Source: DATCJA01 sp963734635 (lineage in GTDB: Bacteria; Acidobacteriota; Vicinamibacteria; Vicinamibacterales; UBA2999). From it: a DNA stretch of 64,000 bases. Both the position numbers and the translations under genes were made by a program. The stretch's first letter is position 1. Every line of letters starts with the position of its first letter. The DNA lies in contig CAVTIA010000002.1 of the NCBI GenBank assembly GCA_963734635.1, positions 62,001-126,000 on the forward strand, in the 5' to 3' direction. Below, one piece after another: positions 20,997 through 30,763 of this stretch. Below the pieces are notes generated by a model. It was not told the origin of the DNA. It searched no databases and saw only the letters and a program-made list of their open reading frames with translations.

Positions 20997-22151
20997 TTAC
21001 TCGACGAGGCGGACAGCCCGCAGGAATACACCGTCCGGCACCGGCCCGGCATCGCCATCGACAGTGCCGAGGATTGGGGTGATGCGTCCGTATATGTTGT
21101 TGCCGTCACGCGATTCCACGTAGATCCCCAGCCAATTGCCGATCTTCAAGTCCGCATTCCGTCCATTCTTCTTTCCGGAGGCGTAGTATTCGGTGTCAAA
21201 CACCGGAATCGGGAATATGCGGGGACTGTGCTGGCCGAACGGGCTGTGCACGGAGTTGGTGCCCTGGTCCCAGTAGGCGGTCGGATCCTGCGCCATCAGG
21301 TCGTCGATCCCCTGAATTGTCGGTCCGACCATGTTGCCGGGCTCAGCCGTCAACAGATCACCCAGCGGCGCGGTGTAGTTATGCTGGCAGCCGGCGATAT
21401 TGTCGCGATACCAGCTGCCGCCGGTTCCGGGAGGGATCGCCCAGGAGTCGTAGAACGACGGCGCAATGTTGTTCCCGGTGCCGGCGCGAATCATGAGCAG
21501 CAGGCCCTTGTCGGCAACCGGGTCGTACCCGTTGTAGCCCGGCTGGCCCACCGGGATGTACTCGTCGGCATTCGGCAACAGGTTGCCGTGGTGATCGTAT
21601 CGATCGAAGGTGCTCTCGGGCGTCCACGGAGGATCGGAGTGCTCGACCCACCGGTCCGGGATCGTGAACGGCTTGACGCACGACACGGCGTTGGCCGGTG
21701 CAGCTTCGGCGGTCGCCCTCGCCGAAATATCTGCCTCGGACATTCCGAACACCGACATGATGAATGTCGTCAACGGATTGTTGCGTTCGGCGGTTCGAAA
21801 CACGGCGACCCTCACGCGGTTTGACTCGCCGCTTGGTGCGACGGGAAACGTGACATCTGCAGGCTCGACCGACGCTGTCTCTTTGAGTACGGCATTCTCC
21901 ACCGCCGTATTCATAGCGGCCAGCACGGCAGGCCCGGTGGGCGAGCGGTCGTCGAAGTCATCGAGCGCCAGGGCAATGGCTCCAGCGAGAGCTCCAGCGT
22001 CCGCCGACGTCTGCGCCTGACCGCGTGCGGTCATCAGCATGCCTACATCGATCGCCAGCGCCGTTGCGGCGAAGAACGCCATGAACCCCGTGGGGATGTA
22101 CGGCAGCGCAGCGCCACGCTCGTCGCGTCGAAGATGGCGAAGGCGAATCAT
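20997..22151 (-). CDS. tadG: TadG-like Flp pilus-associated protein (first copy)
   Basis: This 384-residue protein starts with the class-III-like N-terminus RDERGAALPYIPTGFMAFFAATALAIDVGMLM, one membrane helix, then QAQTSADAGALAGA, the TadG/TadE-like signature. The large extracytoplasmic part has no von Willebrand domain that I can see, unlike the second TadG at 30.8-32.2 kb. It contains cysteines in NAVSCVKPF and NIAGCQHN, and ends with a beta-rich segment (NIYGRITPILGTVDGDAGPV). It overlaps the cpaC stop by four bases and lies 15 bases before tadZ. Confidence 0.85.
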   Translation of the reverse strand: MIRLRHLRRDERGAALPYIPTGFMAFFAATALAIDVGMLMTARGQAQTSADAGALAGAIALALDDFDDRSPTGPAVLAAMNTAVENAVLKETASVEPADVTFPVAPSGESNRVRVAVFRTAERNNPLTTFIMSVFGMSEADISARATAEAAPANAVSCVKPFTIPDRWVEHSDPPWTPESTFDRYDHHGNLLPNADEYIPVGQPGYNGYDPVADKGLLLMIRAGTGNNIAPSFYDSWAIPPGTGGSWYRDNIAGCQHNYTAPLGDLLTAEPGNMVGPTIQGIDDLMAQDPTAYWDQGTNSVHSPFGQHSPRIFPIPVFDTEYYASGKKNGRNADLKIGNWLGIYVESRDGNNIYGRITPILGTVDGDAGPVPDGVFLRAVRLVE

Positions 22152-23595
22152 TTTCCTGTCCCAGTGAAAGGCGCCGGCGGTGTCGGCAACGATTCGTTCT
22201 CCTGCAGCCGCGGCAGATACGGCTCCTGCAGGCGTGGCAGCTGGTTGGTCACGCCGAACGAGCCCTGTTCCAGAATCTGCGGCGTAATCATCACCACGAG
22301 CTCTGTCTGATCCTTCCGCGCCGCCTTGCTGCGGAACAGGTAACCCAGGATCGGAATGTCACCGATGCCCGGCACCCTGGCCAGTGTCTGCGTCATGCTG
22401 TTGTTCAGCAGGCCGGCAATCGCGAACGTCTGCCCGTTGGCGAGCTCGAGCTCGGTCTCGGTTCGGCGCGTGGTGAGCGCAGGGATGCGGAAGCCCGAGA
22501 ACACGACAGCGTTGGCGAAGTCCAGCACGCTGACTTCGGGACGGACCTTGAGGTGCACGCGTTCGCCAATCACCGTCGGCGTGAAGGTCAGGCGTACACC
22601 GAACTCCTTGAACTGCACCGAGATGCCGATGTTTGCGCCAGAACCTTGAGCTATCGGAATCGGGAACTCGCCGCCCGCCAGGAAGCTGGCTTCCTTTCCG
22701 CTCTCAGCGACCAGGTTCGGCTCGGCGAGACTCTGGAACAGTCCGCGGGTCTGCAGCGCGCGCAGCAGCAGGCCAAGGTCATACTTCTCGCTGAGCACGA
22801 AGAAGTTGAGAAAGTCGCTGAACGTGAACTTGCCCGACGCGGCGTCAACCGGCGCTCCGAAATCGGAGCTGCTCTTGCTCCATTCCATTTCCTCGAAATT
22901 GGCCGAGGGGAATTGCTGCGTGGTGACCCGCCCCAGGGTGTTCCTGATACCCGTCGGACCAGTGAAGAGTGACACGCCAAGCTCAGTCAGCGCGCTCCGG
23001 CTCACCTCAGCGAACCGCACGCGCAACAGAACCTGGTTGCTTCGAGCTGGCTGAGCCGGCGGCAGCTGGAGCAGCGTTACGACATCCTCACGCTGTTCGA
23101 CGTATCCGGCGGCAACGTCAACCACCCGCGCGACGATGTCCTTGTCAGGAACGGTGCCCGAGAGGACGATCTGTCGCCCGTTGCTGTGAGCTTCGATGGT
23201 ATGGGTGGGGAAAAGCTCCTTGAGTTGCCCCTGCAGCCGCGCGAGATCCCGCTGCACGGCAATTTCGTACCGCCGGAGCGCGCCGCCGCGCTGCCACACG
23301 AACATCGAGATCGTCCCGGCATCTTGCCGTTGAGGAGCAGTTGATTCGGCGACGTCACAAGCGCATCGGCGATATCGGCGCTGGTCAGCGACACACGCGC
23401 GATTGGCGATCCGGTATCGATGACCGTGGAACGTCCCACGAGCAGGGATACAGGAGTGGCCTCCAGTTCGGCCCCAACGGCAGCCTCGACCGGAGGGGCC
23501 GGCGGCGCCTGCGCGAGAAGGGCCGTTGGACTGAGCACCCAGATGATCAAAATTGGGGCGATGACCCGCACGATAGACACGCGTCTCCTCCTCAT
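22148..23595 (-). CDS. cpaC: Tad secretin CpaC/RcpA, one frameshift in the N-terminal domain
   Basis: This is the outer-membrane secretin for the Flp pilus, about 480 residues when joined. The ATG at 23595 gives a signal peptide (RVIAPILIIWVLSPTALLAQ) and an N-terminal domain with LLVGRSTVIDT, then VTSPNQLLLNGKMPG. There one G appears to be missing in the CCGGGAC stretch (about 23318), and the frame continues as TISMFVWQRGGALRRYE. A BON-like part (IEAHSNGRQIVLSGTVPD) precedes the secretin domain, with RVPGIGDIPILGYLF and ELVVMITPQIL as signature. The C-terminal 380 residues are intact. It lies directly after cpaB and overlaps tadG by ATGA. Confidence 0.93.
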
Positions 23596-23599
23596 GTGA

Positions 23600-24427
23600 C
23601 TACTCCTGACGCAGGACTTCCTGCGAGCGTTTATCGCCACGAATGACTTCCACCGTTGGCGGTGGTGGCGGAGCCGCTGCGACGCGACTGGGAGCCACAG
23701 GCCTCCTGGCGCCCTGATAGCCCAGCAGCACGGCCGGCTGAATGCCAGGGGTCGGTGGAGCGGTCTTATCAAGGGGATTGCGCAGCGCGAGTTGAATCTT
23801 TCCTTCGGTGCTGGCGAGCGTCAGCCGTTCGGCCTCCATCGGATCCACCATCAACGTGACAACGCTCACGATATCGGCTTGTTCTGCTCTACGTCCTGCT
23901 CGATTTTCGTGCCCGATGCGAGCACGAGCACATTCGTCAACACGACCTTCGATGTCATGTCGGTGTTCTGGTTCGTCGGACTGACCGTCGCGAGCACGTC
24001 GACGTGTGTGCCGGGCAGCACATACCCCGCAACGCCGATGACGTCGTTAACTCGAACCGACAGCGCCCGCTTTCCCTGCCGGAATGACCGGCGGCAAACC
24101 TGCTCCCGCACCGACCGGTGCGAGCTTGGCTGGCAAGACCGCCTCGTTCTGCGACCATCGACTGAATCAGGCCGCGCCCGATGAGCTCCTTCGGATCGTT
24201 GAACGAACCGGCCGGAACCGCATCCGCCGGCCAGGCGATGGTGCGCAGGTCTTCCTGCGCAGTTCCGCTCCCAGCGCCAGGTCGGCGCCGGCCACAACGA
24301 CGGGTGTCGTGGGTAGACTGACTTTTTCGACTGGCCTGTTCTGGATGTATCGATACGTGGCCAGCGCAAAAGTGCCGCCCAACCCAAGGGCAAGGAACAG
24401 GACGATGAAGATGCGGATGCGATTCAT
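23600..24427 (-). CDS. cpaB: Flp pilus assembly protein CpaB/RcpC, broken by about four single-base shifts
   Basis: The ATG at 24427 begins MNRIRIFIVLFLALGLGGTF, a membrane anchor. The SAF-domain protein continues across frames: LPTTPVVVAGADLALGAELRR, then EDLRTIAWPADAVPAGSFND, then EAVLPAKLAPVGAGAGLPP, then RALSVRVNDVIGVAGYVLPG, and finally SVVTLMVDPMEAERL. Shifts fall at about 24257 (AGG-AAG, one G short), 24150, 24075 (an extra A in GGGAAAGC) and 23870 (one G short in TCGTGAGC). CpaB binds peptidoglycan and supports the secretin. The full CpaB order of elements is kept, so indel errors are the simplest reading; a real pseudogene would disable the whole pilus. Confidence 0.85.
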
Positions 24428-24493
24428 ATCAGCGAGGCTCCCAGCTCTTTCTATTCATTGCGCATGGTGGCGGATGCAGACAGCGTGATCGGT

Positions 24494-24910
24494 TCACCCA
24501 CGTCGGTTACCGGGGACAACGAGCCCGGCGATCGGCTGCAAAACCATGAACTCGAACGGGTAATTGACCGTGACTCTCGAACCCGATGTATCCGTGCCTC
24601 CAATCGAAATCACGACGTCGCGTGTAATGAGAATGGAGCTGAAGGAGGCGGACGGCAGCTGGCCCGCTGCCAGATACTCTTGAACACGCGTGCTCACTGC
24701 GGTGTCGGATGTGCCGGGCAACGAGGCAACGCGAGCGCCTTCCCGTGTGGCATTGGTCAATACCTGCCAGGTTTGAAACGCACGACCGAACTCGAACACG
24801 CCCACCGACAGGAGCAGCAGCAGCGGCATCGTGAGCGCCATCTCGATCAGGGCTGCGCCGCGGTCGTTCTTCTGACGCTCGGTGTCGGTCTGTTTCATAC
24901 GAAGGCCCAC
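24494..24910 (-). CDS. tadE: TadE-like minor pseudopilin
   Basis: This 138-residue protein has the class-III leader RGAALIEMALTMPLLLLLSVGVFEFGRAF, where the glycine before AALIE would be the prepilin-peptidase site and the Glu at +5 is conserved. The rest is a small beta-rich extracytoplasmic domain (ITRDVVISIGGTDTSGSRVTVNYPFEF). TadE-like pseudopilins are processed by TadV and needed for fibre assembly. Its ATG lies inside the end of the tadV gene, and cpaB follows 66 bases later. The protein is intact. Confidence 0.9.
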   Translation of the reverse strand: MGLRMKQTDTERQKNDRGAALIEMALTMPLLLLLSVGVFEFGRAFQTWQVLTNATREGARVASLPGTSDTAVSTRVQEYLAAGQLPSASFSSILITRDVVISIGGTDTSGSRVTVNYPFEFMVLQPIAGLVVPGNRRG

Positions 24911-25401
24911 GCGACGATTGCGCCAATGGCAATGGCGGGCGCATACGCAAAGCCGTTGTTCGCTCCCGCATCTTCAATATCGGCGGCGTTTCCGCCAGCC
25001 GTTATGACGAGCTCGGCCGATCTGCTCACGGCGAGGCGCAGCCGACCACGGTACGCGGCCACGACGACGGCAAGGATGCCGCCGGCAATCATCGCCATGA
25101 GGAATGCCCACAATGTGCTCGCCGGACCCAGCAGGGTTCCAAGCGCCGAAAGGAGCTTGACGTCACCCGCGCCTGTAGCACCCAGGAAATGTCCAGGCAG
25201 CATGAGCACGAGGCCGACGAGGCCGCCCGCGAGCGCAGCCGTCACGCCGACGCGCCCGAGGCCGGCCGCGGCCAGCAGCACGCCCGCACCGGCGAGCGAC
25301 ATCGTCAGGCTGTTGGGTACACGCCGTGTGCGAATATCGATCGCCGCGGCTGTACCCGCTCCTGCCACGACGATCGTCAGCGCGAGCGCATCGGAAGACA
25401 T
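24895..25401 (-). CDS. tadV: Prepilin peptidase TadV/CpaA
   Basis: This is a 168-residue A24-family aspartyl peptidase. I choose the ATG at 25401 (MSSDALALTIVVAG), 20 bases after the flp stop, over an upstream start at 25464 inside flp. The two catalytic aspartates lie in AAIDIRTRRVPNS (about residue 21) and GAGDVKLLSALG (about residue 76), with the G-x-G-D form normal for the family. Five or six membrane helices are seen. It cleaves leaders of Flp and TadE/F/G proteins. Confidence 0.92.
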   Translation of the reverse strand: MSSDALALTIVVAGAGTAAAIDIRTRRVPNSLTMSLAGAGVLLAAAGLGRVGVTAALAGGLVGLVLMLPGHFLGATGAGDVKLLSALGTLLGPASTLWAFLMAMIAGGILAVVVAAYRGRLRLAVSRSAELVITAGGNAADIEDAGANNGFAYAPAIAIGAIVAWAFV

Positions 25402-25421
25402 CCGGTCCAAATCCAGTGTTG

Positions 25422-25607
25422 TTATGGGACGGCGTTCGCGATGCCGGTCGAAATCTCGCCCCATATGGAGTTCACTTCACTCGACGCACCCACCAACCCT
25501 GCGATGGAGAAGATCGCAATCATGGCGGCGAGCAGCGCATACTCGATGAGGTCCTGTCCTCTCTCGTCGCCCTCTAGCAACCGTAAGCGAGCAAGAAGTT
25601 TCGTCAT
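25422..25607 (-). CDS. flp: Flp-type pilin, copy 1
   Basis: This 61-residue Flp/Fap major pilin candidate has a basic leader MTKLLARLRLLEGDERG followed by QDLIEYALLAAMIAIFSIAGLVG. Cleavage after the last glycine with Glu at +5 fits Tad prepilins. A short C-terminal tail (SEVNSIWGEISTGIANAVP) follows. It is separated from the second pilin by 187 bp and is followed by tadV, the normal head of a tad operon. Confidence 0.93.
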   Translation of the reverse strand: MTKLLARLRLLEGDERGQDLIEYALLAAMIAIFSIAGLVGASSEVNSIWGEISTGIANAVP

Positions 25608-25794
25608 AACGTTCTCCGCGTGCCTTTCAGCACCTTAGGGAGCTCCAGTCGGAGGTCTTGCACCAAAGCCATGTTCGTTCTTCATCAGCGTCAGGCTGCG
25701 CATCTACGTGACACGGGCGAAGCGTCAACGCATCGCCCCGTGCCACGCAATCGGAGACGAGGAACGGGGGATATCCCCGAACTCTCAGCTCGCG

Positions 25795-25977
25795 TTAGGG
25801 AACGTTCTGGAGCGCCGAGACGATGTCTCCCCAGATTTCGTTGACTTCGGTCCCCGCCTGGCCGATCGCAACTACGGCCACCAGGGCGATCAGGCCGGCC
25901 AGCAGCGCATACTCGATGAGGTCCTGGCCCTTGTCGTCACGCAACAGCGCACGGAAACGGGCAATCACATTCAACAT
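25795..25977 (-). CDS. flp: Flp-type pilin, copy 2 (first gene of the operon)
   Basis: This 60-residue pilin starts at ATG 25977 (MLNVIARFRALLRDDKG), with GGAGGAA just upstream on the minus strand. Mature part QDLIEYALLAGLIALVAVVAIGQAGTEVNEIW. It is closely related to copy 1 and probably the product of a tandem duplication. A longer reading from 26043 adds residues without pilin character. Either copy could be the major subunit; which is expressed cannot be judged. Confidence 0.92.
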   Translation of the reverse strand: MLNVIARFRALLRDDKGQDLIEYALLAGLIALVAVVAIGQAGTEVNEIWGDIVSALQNVP

Positions 25978-26486
25978 GATGTTCCTCCGCGCGTCGTTGT
26001 CCGCGACGCGCAATTCAATGAATCGACAACGGCCACGACACATCGCGAGGCCGCGATAGCGAGGAGGTATTGCGCAACGGACATGCCACTGCTGGGGTTC
26101 GCGACGTCCGGGTCACTCAAGTTCTCTGGACCGATGGACTTACCGCGACGTGGGGGTGCGGTGCAGGCGCTGCGGCACGCGCCAGGTGCAACGTGGTGTG
26201 TCCTACATTCGTAACCGCCGTTGTCGAATTCGTGAGACCTGAACGTGTGCCTCACTATTGGACACTGCGCGGTGCAGACACAGATCTCAAGTTTCTGAAA
26301 ATAAGGCTAGCGAGCGCACGACCATCCACTCACATCTGTAATTGCGTGTGCGATGTTGTGCGTCCCCGCGTGGCCAGGCCACGCGCAGCCAAGGCAATCG
26401 GCCAGGAATCGGAACGGAACGCACGCGTGTGTGAGATGCGCGTGAGGAATGAGTATTGCCATACCTCTTCTGTTCAGGATCTGTCT
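25978..26486. promoter_or_regulatory. Divergent control region of the Tad locus
   Basis: These 509 bp separate the two arms of the Tad locus and contain no convincing gene; the open frame from 26070 is unlike any protein I know. A near-perfect 9-bp palindrome CGCGTGGCC-A-GGCCACGCG at 26367-26385 is a possible operator. Promoters for both arms are expected here, but I cannot place them. Confidence 0.5.
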
Positions 26487-26762
26487 GTGAAATTTCGAGC
26501 ACGGTATCTCTGGAACGACACGTTGGCGACGATGGGCGTGCTGGTCTTCGTGCTGGCCGTGCTCATCTCGATCGACGAGCGGGTGCGTGAACAGACCGCA
26601 CTGATTATGTCCCCCGGCGCCGTCAGCAGCATCCCGGCTCAGCTCCGCGAGGTGGGATCGGCTCTCGTCGACGCGGCGCAGACACAAAGCCTGGAGCATG
26701 CACCGCTGATGTCGTTCGTTGTGGTTGCGACGGTGCTGCTGCTGGGCATGATGCGAAAGTGA
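26487..26762 (+). CDS. Small two-helix membrane protein in the divergent Tad arm
   Basis: This is a 91-residue protein with a GTG start at 26487 (MKFRARYLWNDTLATMG). Helix 1 is MGVLVFVLAVLISI and helix 2 is MSFVVVATVLLLGMM, with a soluble loop of about 45 residues (DERVREQTALIMSPGAVSS) in between. An open frame extends upstream to 26070 but has no coding character. Its TGA overlaps the GTG of the next gene by three bases (GTGA), which argues for translational coupling. I do not recognise the family; position suggests a part in pilus assembly or its control. Confidence 0.55.
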   Translation: MKFRARYLWNDTLATMGVLVFVLAVLISIDERVREQTALIMSPGAVSSIPAQLREVGSALVDAAQTQSLEHAPLMSFVVVATVLLLGMMRK

Positions 26763-27628
26763 CCGTCCCGCAGATCCTAGCGATTGAGCCCGACCGCTGG
26801 AGGGCCTCGCAGCTGAAAGCCATCGCACGCCGGATAGGTGCGGAGCTGCGGCTGACCGATTCCATGGACGGTGCTCTGGCGGCGCTCAGCGCGCAGACGC
26901 CTGACCTGATTCTCACGCCGGCACTTCTCTCGGCCAGAGACGATCAGACACTCACGGATCGGTTGCGTGCGCTCGGCGACGCTGCCGCGCACATCCAGAC
27001 GCTCACGATTCCGACGCTCCACGCCCCCGAACCTTCGGCCGGCGAACTTTCGCTGTCGAGTACTCGCATGTTTGCGGCATTGCGGAAGGACAGGTCAAGC
27101 CAAACAGGTCCCGCTGCCTGCGACACAGACACGTTTGCGGAACAGGTTGCGTTCTACTTGATGGGAGCGACCGAAGCACGGCGGAAGCATGCTCCAGCGG
27201 GGGTCTCCGGCGAGGCGCCGCCGAAGCCCAGCCAGGCCGCCGCATCGGTCGCGGTCGACCCGTCGTTCGACGAGTTGGATCTGACCGCCTGCATTTCCGA
27301 GGAGATGCTGGACCAGACGGCGGTCCACTCGATCAGCGCGCCTGAGAGAGCCGAAGACCTTACAACGATCGAGGCGGAGCTGGAAGCAGCACTCTCGAGC
27401 GCGCTGGCTGATGCGACGGTGGAGGAGCTGCAGAACTTTCTACCCGAGGACGTGACGATGTCGGCACCGGTGCCCGAGGAGTCGCCACTGTCTGAGTTCG
27501 ATTCCGAGGACCCGCCGCGCAGCCTCGCGGCCGCCGATCCGAACCATTGGCAGCGCATTGACCCTGCCAAGCCCCGATTCGCGGCGCTTCTTGCCAAGCT
27601 CGATGAGATCGCCATGCGGCCTGCTTAG
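26759..27628 (+). CDS. Degenerate receiver-like protein with an acidic tail
   Basis: This is a 289-residue protein with a GTG start at 26759 overlapping the upstream stop. Residues 1-75 look like a receiver domain (ILAIEPDRWRASQLKAIARR, TPDLILTPALLS), with an Asp where the phosphoacceptor would stand but a poor match elsewhere. Residues 120-289 are acidic and low in complexity (EDLTTIEAELEAALSSALAD). No output DNA-binding domain is seen. It might act by protein contact, as TadZ receiver domains do. Function is unknown. Confidence 0.6.
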   Translation: MTVPQILAIEPDRWRASQLKAIARRIGAELRLTDSMDGALAALSAQTPDLILTPALLSARDDQTLTDRLRALGDAAAHIQTLTIPTLHAPEPSAGELSLSSTRMFAALRKDRSSQTGPAACDTDTFAEQVAFYLMGATEARRKHAPAGVSGEAPPKPSQAAASVAVDPSFDELDLTACISEEMLDQTAVHSISAPERAEDLTTIEAELEAALSSALADATVEELQNFLPEDVTMSAPVPEESPLSEFDSEDPPRSLAAADPNHWQRIDPAKPRFAALLAKLDEIAMRPA

Positions 27629-27665
27629 CTGCCTTCGCTTTCGGGAACGCGAAATCGCGACCGCG

Positions 27666-29133
27666 ATGCTGCTTCGCGGCGCGTTGTGGTCCGTGTTGAT
27701 CGCGGTCGTATCTTACACGACGGCCGATCCGGATTTGTGGGGACATGTCCGGTTCGGGCTGGATTTCTTTCGTGACCTGAGTATTCCGAGCTTCGATCCG
27801 GTACTCGTTCACGAGCGATCGCGCATGGGTCAACCACGAGTGGGCAGCGGAGGCTGTCACGGCCGCAGCATTTCAAGTCGCCGGAAATTCCGGACTCGTG
27901 CTGCTGAAGATTGCCGCGGTGCTGTCGTTCTGCTTTCTGCTCCACCAGACGCTCACGTGCGAAGGGGTCGGCGATGCGTTTTCCCGCGACTTGATCGCCT
28001 CGGTGGCGATTGTCGTGACCATCGAGCAGGCGCACCATATACGGCCGCAGCTCTATTCACTGGTGTGCTTTTCGGCGCTCCTCTCCTGCCTGATTCGCGG
28101 TGTACGAAATCATCGGTGGTTGATCGCGTTGCCTCCGCTCTTTGCGGTATGGGCAAACGTTCACGGCGGATGGATCGTAGGCGGGGCGGTTGTCATCCTG
28201 TTCACAATCGGGCTCGCCACCAGCGCTGAACGCAAGTCCGCAATCTGGTTTACGGTTGCCGGCGCGGGATCTCTTTTCGCAACGCTGGCCACACCATACG
28301 GCTTGGGGCTCTGGCGGTTTCTCGCTGAAACGGTCGGCTTCGGTCGGGCAGACATCCGTGAATGGCAGCCTATCTATGTACTCGGTCCGAACCTGTGGCT
28401 GCTGTGGCTTACGACACTCGGAGTAGCCGCGACTGGGCTGTCGCACACGAAACGTACAGAAATTCGATGGGAACGAGTGCTCGCCGTCGCGGCGCTGGCG
28501 ATCATGTCGCTGCAAGTGAGCCGGCTCCTCGCATTCTTTGCCCTTGCGACGCTGTTCTGTTTTGGCAGCGCGATCGCGCATCGACTGGGGCGCGTGCGCG
28601 TCGCAGGATCATTCCATCGGTGGGTCTCGCTGCGTGCCGTGTCTGCCGTTGCGGTCTGCGTCATCGTGGTCGCAGTGCCGACGATTGCCGTCAACGCGGC
28701 GAGCGTTCGAATCGACCCGCGTCATGTACCTGAAGCAGCGGCCGTGGAGTTTCTTCGAGCGCACGCCCGTCCTGCGCGCGTTCTCGTCTGGTTCAACTGG
28801 GGTCAGTATGCGATCTGGCACCTGCCACGTGGCATGAGGGTGTCTATCGACGGCCGTCGTGAGACCGTCTATTCCGACTCGCTGCAAGATCGCCACCTAC
28901 AGTTCTATTTTGATCTGCCAGGAGGGGCTGCCCTCCCCCGCGAATTGAACGCTGACTACATATGGATCCCGCGATGGCTCCCTGCCACGCGGAAGCTCAG
29001 AATGCGCGGGGAATGGGATTTGGTATACGAAGGCGCACAATCGACGATCTTCGAGCGGGCAGGAGTGAATAGTCCACGCACAAGTGCCGCGCACATAGAA
29101 AGCGCAGGTTGGCGCTTGTTCCCTGGACGTTAA
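27666..29133 (+). CDS. Polytopic membrane protein of unknown function, one frameshift
   Basis: About 490 residues when joined. ATG 27666 gives MLLRGALWSVLIAVVSYTTADPDLWGH. One extra base at about 27799-27802 must be removed to continue as YSFTSDRAWVNHEWAAEAV, after which the frame is open to 29133. About ten hydrophobic helices are followed by a soluble C-terminal domain (ARVLVWFNWGQYAIWHLPRG, RVSIDGRRETVYSD). The DPDLWGH and NHEW motifs are characteristic of a family of acidobacterial membrane proteins distantly like glycosyltransferase GT-C enzymes. It sits in the divergent Tad arm, where glycosylation of pilin would be one guess. Confidence 0.7.
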
Positions 29134-29715
29134 CGGACCTCCTCCCGATGCCGCCGTTGATTCTCACTGAGTCGAATGACTATCGCCTTCTATGAGCGCA
29201 TCACATCACTTCCAGCCGGGCCACCAGTGCTGTCGAAGCCGCTGCTTAGTGAAATCGTGCAGTTGAAGAACAGAAACGAACATTAGGAACTCGGCGCCAG
29301 GATGCGGGACGCAGGCCATCTCGTGTCGAAAAGTCGACGAGCCGTGTCGGAAGACCGTGTGCACCATCGTCCAGCCCCATCGTTCTCCTGCGCACGTTCC
29401 GTCGCACGCTGGTGGCGGGTTTGGCGTGCTGGCCGCGCGCACATTCGTAAGCACCATGCGTGATTTCGTGCAACGGATGTGTGGACCAAGCATTGTGCGG
29501 CCACGGCAGACCATAAAGAAGCCCTCGAACGAACCGGTACCTTTCGCCGAGGATTTGCCTCGAACAGCGGCCGGAACAGAACTTGCCACTACACCGGCTA
29601 CGTCCCGCTGCGCACAGGCTCGCACGACGCGATGCGGGGATGAGGCCTATGCGAAGGATGCTCGACAGAATCAACCGGAGCGCGACATCGCGTGACGATG
29701 TGTCGAGGAGAAGGT
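29134..29715. other. Intergenic stretch without recognisable gene
   Basis: These 582 bases lie between the membrane protein and the second tadE. Several open frames exist on both strands, but none shows a family motif, good start or codon pattern; I see no hairpin terminator either. A promoter for the second tadE/F/G group is possible. The sequence GAGGAGAAGG at about 29705-29714 is the ribosome binding site for the ATG at 29716. Confidence 0.5.
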
Positions 29716-30175
29716 ATGGAGCAGCGCAGTCGGCGCAGCAATCATCGAGGCGGCGCTGATCATCCCGCTGCTGCTGTTGATGACGTTTGCGATTGCCGAG
29801 TTCGCAACGATGTTCTATGCGTATCTGGCGTTGGAGAGCGGGGTCAGTCAAGCAACCCGCTACGCCATCACCGGCAATCAGATGGAGGATCCGGACAATC
29901 CAGGGGAGCAGCTCGATCGCGAGGAGTCGATCATGATCGCCATGAGAAACGCGACGCCGACGCTGACCCTCGACGACGGCGCCTTCACATTCAGTCATCT
30001 CCCGGAAGGCGGCGACGATTGGCTCTCCGGTGTCGGTGGACCCAACGACATTGCCAAGGTGTCGATCAACTACACGTGGACCTTCATCACCCCGCTTGTC
30101 CGCCCGTTTTTCGGCAACGGCCAGCTCAACCTGACGGTCGAATCGGCCATGAAAAGCGAAGGCAGGTTCGAATGA
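29716..30175 (+). CDS. tadE: TadE-like minor pseudopilin (second set), one frameshift in the leader
   Basis: About 153 residues when joined. ATG 29716 behind AGGAG reads MEQRSR, then one base must be added at the GGCGCA stretch (about 29733) to give GAAIIEAALIIPLLLLMTFAIAEFATMFY, a class-III leader and helix with Glu at +5. The remainder is open: SGVSQATRYAITGNQMEDPDN through VSINYTWTFITPLVRPFF. TadE-like proteins are pilin-like accessory subunits. Its TGA overlaps the next ATG (ATGA). Confidence 0.82.
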
Positions 30176-30753
30176 CCAGACAGCTTCGTGGATCGAGCGG
30201 CCAGAGTCTCGTCGAGTTCTCGCTGGTTCTGCCGTTCGTGATCGTGCTTGCGTTCGGCGTGACCGAAGTCGGCTACGCGCTCCTCGACCAGCACGTGGTG
30301 ACCAAGCTCTCGCGCGAAGGCTCGAACCTGATATCCCGTAATGCGACGTTGCAGGACGCTGCGACCGCGGTGCGGAACATGACGACGCGACCGGTCGACT
30401 TCGACAACGGGTCGACGATGATCCTCTCAGTGCTCAAGAAAGTTGCGCTCCCGGGGTCGGCCAACTTCGACCGTGTGATCCTCTATCAACGCTACAAGTT
30501 CGGAACGCTGTCGGTTCAGAGCTCGCTGAAGACCGTCGGGCCGGCATCGTTTGGGGGGCCGCCGCACTACGTCGCACCCAACTCCAACCAGGACACGAAC
30601 CTCCGAGTCCAGGATCTCCCGGCCAATATCGACATCGCCAACGGCAATCTGTTGTACGTCACCGAAGTGTTTGCAACTCATACTCGGATCACTCCCCTTG
30701 ATCGATTCGGTGTCACGGTGCCGGACCGACTGTATTCGATCGCGTTTTTCTGA
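30172..30753 (+). CDS. tadF: TadE/TadF-like minor pseudopilin (second set)
   Basis: This intact 193-residue protein starts at ATG 30172. The leader RGSSGQSLVEFSLVLPFVIVLAFGVTEVGYAL has a Gly cleavage site and Glu at +5. The extracytoplasmic part (LSREGSNLISRNATLQDAA ... MILSVLKKVALPG ... TEVFATHTRITPLDRFG) is mixed alpha/beta. It is coupled to the preceding tadE by a four-base overlap and followed 10 bases later by the second tadG. Symbol given by position; TadE and TadF are hard to tell apart. Confidence 0.82.
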   Translation: MTRQLRGSSGQSLVEFSLVLPFVIVLAFGVTEVGYALLDQHVVTKLSREGSNLISRNATLQDAATAVRNMTTRPVDFDNGSTMILSVLKKVALPGSANFDRVILYQRYKFGTLSVQSSLKTVGPASFGGPPHYVAPNSNQDTNLRVQDLPANIDIANGNLLYVTEVFATHTRITPLDRFGVTVPDRLYSIAFF

Positions 30754-30763
30754 GTGAAGAGAC

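Noticed and set aside
25978..26486. N-terminal extension of the small membrane protein from 26070
   Set aside because: The extra 139 residues are Cys/Arg/Val-rich without any motif, and the GTG at 26487 starts directly ahead of the first helix.
29206..29998. Minus-strand open frames in the spacer before the second tadE
   Set aside because: They extend antisense into tadE, lack a recognisable family or good start, and show no codon bias like that of neighbours.
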